From Brachionus plicatilis (lineage: Eukaryota; Rotifera; Eurotatoria; Ploima; Brachionidae): a stretch of 64,000 nt of DNA. Shown in pieces: positions 32,386-44,200 of the stretch. The notes beneath the pieces are model-generated. The model searched no databases. It was not told where the DNA came from and saw nothing but the letters and a program-made list of their open reading frames with translations. The first letter of the stretch is position 1, and each line of letters begins with the position of its first letter. The stretch covers positions 1,056,412 through 1,120,411 of the forward strand of contig QEOQ01000688.1 in assembly GCA_010279815.1 (NCBI GenBank), given 5' to 3'. Both the position numbers and the translations under genes were made by a program.

Positions 32386-33709
32386 CAGATATTTTTTGAA
32401 TTTGCATAAGTTTATAACAGATTTTGTGAAATTTTGATGCAAATTAAAAAAAAAAATCCTCTCTTTTAATAAACTTAAATCAAAATTTGTAATGAGCAGG
32501 GTTTTTTTTTCAATGCAACTTCAGAGGGGACTATATGCAACATGATATGCAAGTAGTTTTCCCCAAATATGCAACTTGAAATATGCAACTATATGCAAAT
32601 AATATGCAACTATATGCAAATAATATGCAACTATATGCAAATAATATGCAACTATATGCAAATAATATGCAACTATATGCAAATAATATGCAACTATATG
32701 CAAATAATATGCACAAAAATGCAGCTTAATTTTTAGTTTTGAATCTAATTATTGCGAGGAACGAGATTAATAAGCACTGCTTATTAGAAAACTTTACAGG
32801 ATTTGATTGGTTAATAAGAAAACACAGTATACAAATAATAAAAAAATTAACGCCTCGTTACTCGCTATTATAAAGCTTGCTTCTCTATTTAGTAAAATTT
32901 AAAAGAGTTTAGTACAAAAAAAATTAAAGTTTTATTTGGATTAAATTGAAATTTGATTAAAACAAAAAATAACATTATTTACAATGACTTATAATTAATT
33001 AACATCAATTAAATTACAAAAAATTGATTTATTTTGAATCAAATTATTTAGTTTAAATATTATCTATTAAAATAAAAGTAAATAATATTAAGTAAATAAA
33101 AAAATAATCTAATTCATTAAAGTTTAACCGTTGGAGTAACACTGTATAATTCAAAAAAAGATTTTTAATGATGGTTGAATCAATCCTTTAGCTCGCAAAA
33201 AAAAGATGTACATAAATTATGTTATGTACATCTTTACATCTTTATGCGAGACTTTTTTATTTAAACAGAAATAATAATTTTATACATTAATTTTATTACA
33301 TATTGCATAATTTTTTATTTACATTTTTTTATCCAATTAAAGAATAATTTATTTTGTCTTTAAAGCCCGCAAAAAATGCGAAAAAAATAAACAAATATGC
33401 AAAAATATGCAAAAATAATGCATAAATATGCAAAAATAATGCATAAACATGCAAAAATAAGTTAAGATATGCAAATTGCATATGGTATATGGAGGCAAAT
33501 ATGCAAATTAAGCAAAAAAAGCATCTATTGCAATATATGCAGAAAATATGTTTTTGCATTCGAAAAAAAACCCTGGTAATGAGCCATAAAGTATCTTGCA
33601 ATATTTTTTTAAATATATTTTGTTATTTTTAATTTAAATTTTTAGAAGAGATTGCATCAAAATTTCACAACATCTGTTATAAACTTATGCAAATTCAAGA
33701 AATATCTGA
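32385..33709. repeat. 58-bp inverted repeat enclosing the octamer hAT MITE
   Basis: Arms 32385-32442 and 33652-33709 are inverted copies (TCAGATATTT, GAATTTGCATAAGTTTATAA) with about three mismatches. The hAT MITE lies in the loop, so it entered an older foldback element. Confidence 0.7.
32497..33575. mobile_element. hAT MITE with ATGCAAAT arrays
   Basis: Starts CAGGGTTTTTTTTTC and ends with GAAAAAAAACCCTG. It is bounded by a perfect 8-bp target duplication, GTAATGAG (32489-32496 and 33576-33583). These are textbook hAT features. Inside the left end a 21-bp unit, containing ATGCAACTATATGCAAATAA, repeats about six times (32575-32712), so ATGCAAAT occurs once per unit. The right end (33380-33520) is rich in ATGCAAAAAT, ATGCATAA and ATGCAAAT. 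The middle is AT-rich and non-coding. Translations with a 7-residue period are repeat artefacts. Confidence 0.85.
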
Positions 33710-34247
33710 ACCGATGTATCTGTAATTTCTTTTTCAATAATTTTTGCATGTATGATCAGTTTTAAAATGTGATCAATTCTCGGTCTTTTACAGATATAAG
33801 TATTCAAATCTTGTAGTTTTCCAACATTTTTCAAGAAGTTCCATTGATGAAAATTACGAAATGCTAATTCAAATGCTAATTTTAATTAAAATTTATTTTT
33901 CAAAGCATTGGAACCGAAGTCAATTCTAGAAATCAGCTAGTTATTTTTCAAGTATTTGTTAATGGGTAAATTAAATTCTTCAAATGAATGCTAAGCTAGT
34001 TGGAATAAATAAACTTTTTTTTCATTAATTGTAAATTTTTTTAAAATTATCAATGAATTATCATTTCTTCTTTTTAAATCTTATAAATTAAAAAAAATGT
34101 AAAACATCTTTAATTTTTTTTTAAATAAATAAAAATAATGCACATTCAACGATTCAAATTAATTAAAATATTTCAATGCTCTCAACCTGACTCTCTCGAT
34201 TATTGAATTTGTAGAAATATAACTAATGCAAAATATTTTAAAAATGA

Positions 34248-35310
34248 CAATGGGAATATTATTATTCTGACTATATATTGGTGGATCGTTTCGAACCATC
34301 ATTATATCTAATGAGATTTGTGCTGATGATATACACTGGGGAATATTTGGTGTAAATATACAAAATACTTCAACAAGTGTTAGTACGCCAGTTGTTTACA
34401 ACAAGAATGGTTCAGTTAGAAAGCCACTAGGAAGAAAGAAAGGTTCTACGAATAAATCGAAAAAATAACTTTTTTTTTATTTTTTTATTCTCTTTTTTGT
34501 CTTAAATTTTTAAACTTAAATGCCGGGTCAATAATTAAAATTAAACTTTTTTATTATATTTATTATTTTTTTTACCATAACTCTAATCGCATCGTCGCAT
34601 CTATAAAATAAACTCAATAAATATTTTTTATATTTAATTTTTTTTAAAGCTTAAAACCCCGAGTCTTTAATAAAGACTTTTTTTGAAGCTCTGCTTTTCT
34701 ATTTGAATTTCTATTATAAACGCTACGTTTTTAATATGTATCGACTATGTGACCCATAGGACTTTTAAAATAAAAAATTTAACATTGTGAGGTCTATGTT
34801 AGACCATGCACCAAATATCCTACTCATGGTATTAAAGCATGCGTCGCTAAACAAGGGTATACGGTAAAATTCAATTTGCCATCTTGAAAAAGACAAATAC
34901 AGAATGTTGCAAAAGTTTAGAAATTAATTATTATTTCATCAAAAATTGTTTATTTATTGAATTTTACGAAAAATTGAGTGTATAAGAAAAAAATTAAAAC
35001 CCCTAATTTGTAGAGTTTTTTATTTTCTCTACAATTTGATAAAGCAACGAGATTTTATGCCTTCAATTACAATTTCAATTTCAAGGTTAATCAACAGGCT
35101 AGTGCCCCTGTCTTGTTAAGACTCTCTATTTATTAATAAAAATAAATAAATGATAAATAAAATAATTTTAAAAATAAAATATTGAACGTCTAGGTCGGAC
35201 GGGGTGTTTGGACGGACGGTCACCGTTGGTTGGACGGCACCAGTCGTAATTTTGAGCGGTTGATGGACGGTTGGTCGGTGAGCGTTACGTTTTTATTAGA
35301 ACCGCAGTAA
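34248..35310. other. Insertion in repeat unit 2 with a short basic frame
   Basis: Absent from unit 1. A 65-codon open stretch (34271-34468) has no Met but ends VRKPLGRKKGSTNKSKK, an AT-hook-like basic tail; it could be the 3' end of a transposon protein. 35185-35290 is a GC-richer patch rich in GGACGG and GGTTGG that resembles the core of the palindrome near 38.6 kb. Nothing else recognised. Confidence 0.45.
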
Positions 35311-37293
35311 TTTTATCGTTAAAGTCAATTAATAAATTATCAATTATTAATTTAAAAGTATTCAAGACAAATTTATTACGGACTTTATAAATTTGAATTG
35401 CCACTAACATTTCTTAATATCTCAATACTGCTTGGCTATTTCAAATTATTTTATTTGATCATTAAAATATAAAGATTTTTTTTAATGTCATTTCGAAATA
35501 AAAATTAAAAACAATCTTTTTTAAATAGACAATTATGGTAAAATAAATTGAATTTACTCTCAGATAAGTTAAAGATATAAACCTAAGAAAAAAATAATTT
35601 TTTAATAACAAATTCTTCAATCACTAGTAGGAGGATATATATTGCAATGCCTCTCATTTCCGCTAATGTTTCAAATGTCCCTCACACTTTTCAAACAAAT
35701 TTGATTTTATCAGATTATTTTAAACTAACTGGTTTACAAGGATAATTATTAGACTAAATAAAAGCCAAGCTTTTAAGCAATTCAATTTTACAATTTAAAA
35801 AAAGGTTCAAGGCGGTATTTAAAAAAAATTCAATTTCTAATTTATTAGCAAATCTTTCAAATGAAAGCCATACTTTCATCAGCATGACAATATTAATTTT
35901 TATGAATTTCACTTCTTTTCAAAACTTATTCAAATTTATAAAAAATTAATTCTTTCTAGTTGTTATTCGAAAATTAGGACCAGTAATTAAAAATTTCTAT
36001 CAATAAAATAAATTTCTTTTTAAACTTTAACTTGGGCAAGGACAGGCATGACTATTGAATGAATAAAATTGGGTTAAATTTTATTTAAGATTTAAAATTT
36101 TATTTATTAATTAAAAAAAAACAGTTAAATTTAAAATTATTTTATTTTTAGATAAAATTCAAAACTGATGAACAATTATTGTACTTATTGTTATTTTCAT
36201 TGTCAATGGAATTGTCAATGTGTTTGCTGGAAACAATGGTTTATGATTCAAATGGTACCGCCTCAGCATAGCACAGAGGTAGGGGTCACACAAAGCCTGA
36301 AAGTTTCAGCTTTAATCCCACCTTTTAAGTTCACATATAAAATCAATTGGTAGCATTATCAACCATAAACTTCATTTTTATTTAATGTTTTTTGAATAAT
36401 AAACATAATTTAGTGCCACTATTTTTGGAGAGAAAGAACCACAAATCTGAATTCTCCAATCATAGTAACACTAAATTACACATTAAATCAGAATCTCCAA
36501 GTAATAACACTGGTCAACAGTGACAATAAAAAATTTCAAAAAAAAGTTTTTTTTTTAATGCTCTACTGACAGCACCGGTTGAGCTCGACGGTGGCATGCG
36601 CTGGTCTTGATTAGCGCATGGTCAGACTTCATATTCATTATCGACTTAGTTCTATGAAGAAAGATGCCAAGATGCCAAGTTGTTTGTACCTATTTGTTAG
36701 TCCATTTTAGATAAAATGTCATTTGAATTGCTTCGCAAAATTCCCAAGTTGTTGGTTTAGCTTTTTTTTGCATAGCGAATCATAGTTGATGTCTTGTACA
36801 AGGTTTCTTAGCTGAGGTCTAATTGTGATTGCTTATTGACTTGACATATTGATTTTTTTGTGATTTGGTCACTTTGCTAACAATAAAATAGATGAACACA
36901 CTGATTTTGTGCTCAACACATTAGAGACTATTTTCATCAATAGAATAGCAATATGTCTCTTTAAAAAATCTAGAACTGCCAATTATTTGTTTCTAGTGAA
37001 GTAACTGAAAATAACCATAGCTCCAGTAACATTACAAGATCCATATTCGTTGAATTCTGTTGCTAATTTCATTTTTTAACTACTGATTAGAATGAGTGAA
37101 AAAAAACTTATTTATATACAATAAAAAATCATTCATGCAAAAAAAAATTATTTTTCATTGAACTTTATTAGGGCATAATTTCGATGACCGATTTCTATAT
37201 GCAGAGTTTTTTTTCATTTTGCCTCAAAATGGCCAGTCATTGGAGAACTCAAATTAGATTCGATGATATCAAGTCATTTAATTATTTTTAAAG

Positions 37294-37388
37294 CAGACTT
37301 GTACAAAAGTCTGGAAAAAAAGTTTTAACAAGTCAAAAACAAGTCAAAGTATGACTTGGACTTGACTTGTGACTTTTATACAACTCTG
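37294..37388. mobile_element. 95-bp hAT-type MITE (CAGACTT ends)
   Basis: Starts CAGACTTGTACAAAAGTCT and ends with the near complement GACTTTTATACAACTCTG. The flanks TTTTAAAG and ATTTAAAG match at 7 of 8 positions, as an aged target duplication would. Unit 1 of the large repeat lacks it at the corresponding place. Confidence 0.75.
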
Positions 37389-37648
37389 ATTTAAAGTGTA
37401 TAAAGTTAGAAATGGGTTTCGAAAATAAAAGAAAATAGAATTATTGAAATTTCTGAATTTCGGTTGCATTAAAAAAAAAAGAAAACATTTGTCACCACTG
37501 CTCATAGCTAAGCTAGGATCAATAATAAGCAGATAAACAAATATTTTGTTCTTGGATCTTAAAAATAGATCTATTAGGGTGCTATCTAAAAATCAAGAAG
37601 AATTGATGAAAATTAAAATGCTTTCAGTCAGAATAAAAAATTCTTGAT

Positions 37649-38392
37649 AAAGTTCACGAAATTCAAAACTTTAGTGCTATATGAATTTCACATTTTGACT
37701 CAAAATTCGTAATCTACGCCCTCAAAAACCCCAAATAAAAAGTTTTTTTGAAGGGGGCAAAAAAAAAATTTTCTACACCCAGGGTTCCAAAAATAGCAAA
37801 CCTTTTAAAAAGTTGTTGTTCTTTAAGACACAAAATCTCAAAGATAAAACTTAAATATACTAAAAAAGTATATAAATTTCTAAAAGAGCGTAAAATTCTC
37901 TACATGCTAATGTAATTTAGAAAAAAAAAAGGGTGAGGCGGTTTTTGTTGGCTAAAAAAAGGAAAAAAATGTGTTTTTTCTGGTTTAAATAGTATATCCT
38001 CCGAGGGATCAATTATGACCCGATTTATTTTTTTTTTAAAAAAATCTAGACAAAATTCTGAACAAATCTTTGGTTTTAATTTTTTTATTTTGTTTCTTTA
38101 TTTTTCTTAAAAAATCTCTTTAAATCATGTGATTTTTAACAAATTTGTCAAATTTGAATTCTTTTATTAGAATTTTTAGATTAAACTAAAGAATTCGATA
38201 TTTTTAGGTGCTCAACTACTGTTTTTTTCGATTTTCCTAAAATATGCTTTTAGAACTTGACCGTATGTCGCACCATTATTGTAACCTACTAAACACCGAC
38301 ACTACTTGGGGTTTTTGAGGGCGTAGATTGCGAATTTTGAGTCAAAAATGTGAAATTCAGATAGCACTAAAGTTTTTAATTTCGTGAACTTT
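37649..38392. mobile_element. 744-bp inverted-repeat element
   Basis: Arms 37649-37735 and 38303-38392 are inverted copies with few mismatches. Landmarks: AAAGTTCACGAAATT, TTTAGTGCTAT, TGACTCAAAATTCG and CTACGCCCTCAAAAACCCC. The interior is AT-rich and non-coding. A weak relative of the end occurs near 52600. No target duplication was identified. Confidence 0.7.
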
Positions 38393-38482
38393 AATTTCTT
38401 TTTTTTAGTAAATTAAATCAATAATCTATATAAATCTTATTGATGCTTTATTTTTTGTCTTTTTTTACTATTTTTAAATGTA

Positions 38483-38880
38483 AGACACTTTTCCATCAAT
38501 TTTCATATTTAAAAATCATATCTAAGAGTTCAAATGCGTATATCAAATTAGTAGTGTTGGGAACCGTACAAACGGCCATTGATGCGGCCAAAAATTTTTT
38601 TGGCCGCGAACAAGACCGCCTTGACGGACGGTTATAAAGGCGGACGGCCGTCAATGATTTGGCCGGCAAACTCGGCGGTCCAAATTTTTGGCTGCCGGTC
38701 TGGCCGCCAAAGTGGCCGTCCGCCTTTATAACCGTCCGTCAAGGCGGTCTTGTTCGCGGCCAAAAAAATTTTTGGCCGCATCAATGGCCGTTTGTACGGT
38801 TCCCAACACTACTAATTTGATATACGCATTTGAACTCTTAGATATGATTTTTAAATATGAAAATTGATGGAAAAGTGTCT
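38483..38880. repeat. Perfect palindrome, 167-bp arms, GC-rich core
   Basis: 38483-38649 and 38714-38880 are exact reverse complements by my reading, around a 64-nt loop. The inner part of each arm is unusually GC-rich (GGCCGCGAACAAGACCGCC, TTGACGGACGG) and begins AGTGTTGGGAACCG, which resembles hAT terminal repeats. The outer 66 bp or so belongs to the large repeat unit, so flanking DNA has also been copied in reverse. Confidence 0.85.
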
Positions 38881-39759
38881 GACAAATCAAGCTAAGTTTC
38901 ATTCATTTCAGGCTTTGAATCATTTTCACTTGAAGATAGCTCTGTTTCATTTTTGATGGTAGAATTTTCATCCTGAATAAAATTTTCTTGATTTTCGATT
39001 ATGATGTCTGTATCAAATGATAAAACTAAAATAATAAAAATATTAAAATTTTCAAAATACCAAATTGGTAATTAAAGTTTGAGAAGAATTTTAATTCGAA
39101 TCAAACAAAGCAAATTAGAAATGCTTCATATAATAATTTTAAAATAATTGATTTGATTATTTAAAGCTGTTAGCAAACCGGTTTTCTTGGTAACGATTAG
39201 ACATCATTAAAAAATTTATTAGTAATCTCAATATTAAGCTTTCAGAAATTAATTTCTGTTTAATTAGAAGTGAGTTGATGCAACCTTTTTGTTTAGATTT
39301 AAGTTTTTTTTTCTTATTTTTGTGAAAATAAAATATTGATAGAACAATGCATATAATCTTTATATTTGTAAAATTAAAAAATGTTTTTTTAGTTTTTTTC
39401 TAAATTTATTATCACCAGAATAGGCTTAAAATGAAAATAAAAAATAAATATATTTATTTTAAATTCTTTAAATTTAAATTTGATTTTAAAACTTAGCAAA
39501 ATTGACAGGTATATGTAAATATTAATTTGATTTTATGAAAAATTGTATTTTTAAATGAATTTTTTGAATAAATCTTTTTCTGAAAAAAATCTTATTTCTT
39601 TTTCAAGTGATATGTGATTTTAATTTTTTTTAAAAATTTTTGGACATGATTTTTAGATAGAACCATTGAAGTCTTTTTAACTAATGAAATATTTGAACCC
39701 ATGGAGATGAAAATTTTTTTTATAATTTATGAATGTTCCATCGGTTTTAAAATTTTAAC

Positions 39760-40240
39760 GATTCTACCCTCTCTGTTTTTTTCAAGAATTTCTTTAAATA
39801 AAAATTAAAAACTTCTATTTCAACTATTAAATTTTAATTAAAATATATTTTCTTAAGCATCGGAACGGCGTTAATCCTAGAAATCAGGACATGTTAGTTA
39901 ATTTTCAAGTATTTGTAATTGCATAAATTAAATTCGACAAATGAATATTAAGGTAGTTGGAATAAATAAACTTTTTTTTCATTAATTATGAATTTTTTAT
40001 TTTATCAATGATTGAATTATCTTATTCTAAACAAATTTTTTATTTTTCTTTAAATTAATATAAATACTGCATTTGACTAAATGACTAAAATTTGCTTTAA
40101 GCATTAAATATATCATATTCTTGAAAAATTGAAATGGATATAGACTTAAAATATTCTTGACAAATTTATCAAATATTTCTACGGATAATATGAAATTAAT
40201 TTTATCGTTTTTATCATTAAAAAATTATCAATTGTTTTTA
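39760..40240 (+). repeat. Large direct repeat, partial unit 3
   Basis: Matches the beginnings of units 1 and 2: CGATTCTACCCTCT (39770 against 27102), TAGTTGGAATAAATAAAC (39953 against 33996) and CAAATTTATCAAATAT near 40161 against 27331. The match fades before the Atrophin/RERE gene starts. Confidence 0.6.
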
Positions 40241-40853
40241 TAGAAAATTTTGGTTTTTAACAAAAAAGATTTTCTTTTGTCTTTGAAAAGTTTCAAGGCA
40301 ATTATAAATTAATTATTTACTCAAAAAAATGTCATCTTTTTTTACTAATCCTCAATTATTTATCCTTTGGAGCTAAATATGCATTCGGTCATTTGAGTCA
40401 TCCTAATTCGATTCAAGCAATCAAGATGTCGAAAAAAATTAATATATTTATTTTAAAATTAAGAAAAAAAATTAAATGCAGAGAAAAAAAAAGAGCAAAA
40501 CGCACGGCGAATTGAATAATAATAAACATAAAATTACACTATGGGAATTCTATAAGGGGGAATAGAACAAATTTTAGTTCTAGTAAGTGTTCATTTATTG
40601 TGTAGCTTCAAGACTATATAATTGTGTATATATATATTTTTCTTAATGACATAATGCATGATGGTTCATTCGATCGAAAGAAAAAAAGAAAGCGAGAACT
40701 AGAAAAAAGAAAGTGTGTTTTTGGTCAAATTAAGATTTAAAATTTTTATTGTTAGATTTAAAAATGCAAAAAATTCAAAAATTATGATCATCAAAGATTT
40801 ATTTTGAGCAACAAAAAAAAAAAACAATTTAATAAAAAAATTGATTACGTCTG
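40241..40853. promoter_or_regulatory. Upstream region of the Atrophin/RERE gene
   Basis: AT-rich, with purine-rich runs (GAAAGAAAAAAAGAAAGCGAG near 40680) and a short TA run near 40628. No promoter element can be called with confidence. An upstream non-coding exon may lie here. Confidence 0.3.
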
Positions 40854-41267
40854 ATGGATGTATTAGCATTGAGAATGACCGCCACGGCTAATGCATCGAG
40901 TAATCCGAGTCCGGCCGATTTCGGCTGTCAAAACGATGTAAATAATCGAACATTGGCAAATACGACTAATTTCAACCACGACGAATCTAAAAATGTACTA
41001 AGTCTAAAAAACCCGATTCAAAATAACGACAAGCCAGAGAAAATGGACACGGTGGTGCCGTATTCTTCCCGTCCGTTGACTTTCAGCACCTATCGGTCCT
41101 ATAATGGTCGCGCGCGGCCCTCGAACAACATTCAGTTTAAAGAAGAAAACATTCCGTCTTACACCGATGCTAATGGAGTTGTGTATAGAGTGTCGGATCA
41201 CGTTTACATGGACATAAACAAGCCCAACCAGCCTTTCGCCATCGCTTACATACTCGACTTTAAACTA
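40854..41267 (+). CDS. RERE: Atrophin/RERE exon 1: N-terminus and BAH start
   Basis: 138 codons. The low-complexity N-terminus is followed by the start of the BAH domain (VVYRVSDHVYMD, then AYILDFKL). Donor GTAACT follows at 41268, phase 0; reading on would hit a stop at 41279. Confidence 0.85.
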
Positions 41268-44200
41268 GTAACTAAATAAACAAATTGAAAATGAAAACTT
41301 AGTTCTGAATACACGGCCGAGATTCAATTTTCTTCTCGTTCAGGACGGAATTGCAGTTTTATTGTTAAATAAACATCATTTTTGTTTAAATAGGAAACAA
41401 CTAAGATTTATTTAGTTGAACAAAGCTATTTTAAAAAGTTAATCATCTCTGATAAATTAATTTTATTTTTTTCCAATATATAAAAATATTAATTCTGTTT
41501 GAGCAGATTATTTCACAGAGAATTTTTTTTTTTGAATTACTGCTTTTAATTAGGTTCTGCAAACAAGAAAAAGAAATAGAGAAAAACTAGTTGGCTGGTG
41601 TATTCGGAATTTTGTTTTCTCAATTTGTGAATTTTCTGCACGCTATTCTATTTTGCTGTTTAGACAAAAAGAGACTTGGTCATGATCGAAGTTAGATGGT
41701 ATTACAGGCCTAACGAAATACCTGATGGTGTATACATGCCATTAATGCAAGATAGACTTTCAGAAAACAGTGAGCTATTTCTAACATATTTTATTTGAGA
41801 TTTTTTTATTTTCTAACATGGCATATTTGAAATCAATTTTGATTAATTTTTAAATATTTTTTTTTAAATTGATGTATGCAAAATCGATCATTTTAAATTG
41901 CGAATTTATTTATCAAATTTGAATTATTGATTTTTCTCTCTAACTTTGCATATCAGGCTTGTTGACTTAGAAATTTAATTAGTTTCTAATAGAAAAAAAA
42001 AAAAAACCTTCAAGTTTCGAGAAATTCTACTTTGCAATTAAAATAGTCTTTTAATTCAAATCATCCGAGGAAAATAAATGCTCAAACGAAAAAGAGTTTA
42101 GATCGAATTTTTAGGCAAATTATTTTTTTAAGTATTTTTTCGTTGTTTTTTTTTTCTAATCTAGATTAGCGAGATTTTTGTCCTAACAATTTTTATTATT
42201 AAATTTTGAACGCAAGATACCTTATTTATATCAATTTTTTTCTAAATAAATTTTTGTAAGTACTGGGCCAAATAAAAGATGACGTCTAACTAAAAATAAT
42301 TTTTTTTTTCAACCACCAAATCTAAAACGAAGCCATTGAATTTTTTTCATGAGGACAGGTTCAAATTTATTCAAATATGAAAACTCAAATATTCAATTTA
42401 AATCAAATATTTAGCTTGGGAAACAAATAAGAATAAAATAATTATGATTTTTTCGAATTATAGCAATAAAACGAAACTGTGTGTGTTGGAAATTTTTGTG
42501 TAGAGAATGCATCAAGTTTATGTATACTAAAATTCCTGTTTAACAAGAAATAAAAATTCTAATGAGGCTTTCAAAGAGGACAAATTTGAGAAAAACAATA
42601 AAATTATTTAAAATACGGGACTCTTTTCACTAGAAGAAATTAAAAATAAAGATTCCGTTTAAAAGCTTGGGATAAGTGAATTCATTTGCATATGTTCAAT
42701 TTATTGAAATATGATTCTTTTTGTTTAGTTTAGCCTAGTGTTTTTTGTTCTATTTACAATAGCAAGCTAATCATTCTGAAAATCTATATTGGTTGTTTTG
42801 AACAAATTAAAATACATTTAAAATTAATATCTTTGCAAACTTTGTTGTCTTAACAGGCCTATGTACGTTCAAAAAGTTCAAGTGGCTGATAATTTAAAAA
42901 CTGCTTGAAATTGATTAATTCAATGATCTTAACTTTTGTCTTAAATTTTTTTTTTCGATGCTCCAAATAGTCACATGATACCAAGTTGGCTATTGTTTCT
43001 CCACGCTAGTTTTAAACAAAGGTAGAGATCACATAAACGATAGACACTCGCAAGTGGCTCAAGTCGATAAAATTCAATAAATAGAGACATTTTTTTTCTA
43101 AGTTATTTTTTTTAAATATTTTGATTGACATTTCAATTATTAATAAATAAATCCTTTTCTTTGTAGCTATTTTTTTTATCTGTGTCGAACAAATTTTTGA
43201 TTGTTTATTTTAGTCGTAAATTTTTTTTGTTTAAAATTGATATCAAAAAGGATATTAGAATATGTCATTTTGAGAAAATTTTGAGGATATTAAATTTAAC
43301 TATACTAAAATTGAACTATTTGTTTTTTTTTACTGTTGGTTAAAATTTATTCTAAATGGTCTGAAATTCGGCATCTGTAGAAACTATGTTGTATCACAAA
43401 GGTCACTGAGCATTTCTCTTTTTTTTCGGCTACAAAAACTTTTCTATTTGAATAAACTAGTTTGGTTCTACAAAAAATAAATCATTATATGGTCTAAAGG
43501 CGTTAATATTAGTTTAATAAATAGTGATAAAAGATTAAGATAAGGATAAGGGAATATATTAAACAAAAATTTTTCTTTGCAAAGATTTGTTGATTATTTT
43601 TTAAAGATTTTATGTTTTTTAATTTTTAAGATTACGTGTTACTATCAAAAATATTATTTGAAATAATTTACCAAAGACTTGTCAATGATGCTTAAGTTAA
43701 AAATAATTTATTTTTTGCGCGAATAATTCTGTTATTTTATAATTATTGACAATAAATAGTTAAATCCTGACTAAATCCTGACTTAAGACGAGCAGAAAGT
43801 AACAAAAATACTCTTTTACATTTTTTGTCGATTTTTATTTTAGTAGCAAAATAATTTTAAAGAAAAGGTTGAATTTATTTTTTATTAATTTCTAATAATT
43901 AGGCTTTCGAATAACTGATCAAACTAATTATTGAAAATTAAAATTTAATTATTAAATAAATCTTTTTTTATTTGGAGGATCAATTTAGCATCTTATAATC
44001 ATTTTCAAAATATTCACAAAGCCATCAGATTAAAGCTTTATTCTTGTCTTAAAAAAAATCTAAATCGATTTCGATTAAGTTGTTTTTAATTATTCTACAA
44101 AATAAAATGCCATTAAGTCTTGTCTATTCATTTTTGAGATAAGCCGAACTTCAGGTCCAGTCATGAACTATAAAAATTAAAATAAAAATTGTTTTTTAAT

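Larger units (their letters stand above)
33766..39495 (+). repeat. Large direct repeat, unit 2 (interrupted)
   Basis: Second copy of the 27.1-kb unit. Compared with unit 1 it carries an extra 1.06 kb (34248-35310), a short MITE (37294-37388) and a different internal block (about 37560-38815) that holds two inverted-repeat structures. From 38818 to 39495 it again follows unit 1 (30912-31600) closely. Confidence 0.75.

Noticed and set aside
32521..32716. Frames with seven-residue period (LHIVAYY and CILFAYS types)
   Set aside because: They follow the 21-bp octamer tandem repeat of the MITE.
36168..36353. 61-residue cysteine-rich frame in repeat unit 2
   Set aside because: The matching position in unit 1 has an early stop, and the inverted copy at 4.7-6.2 kb does not keep the frame. 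It is a by-product of a non-coding repeat.
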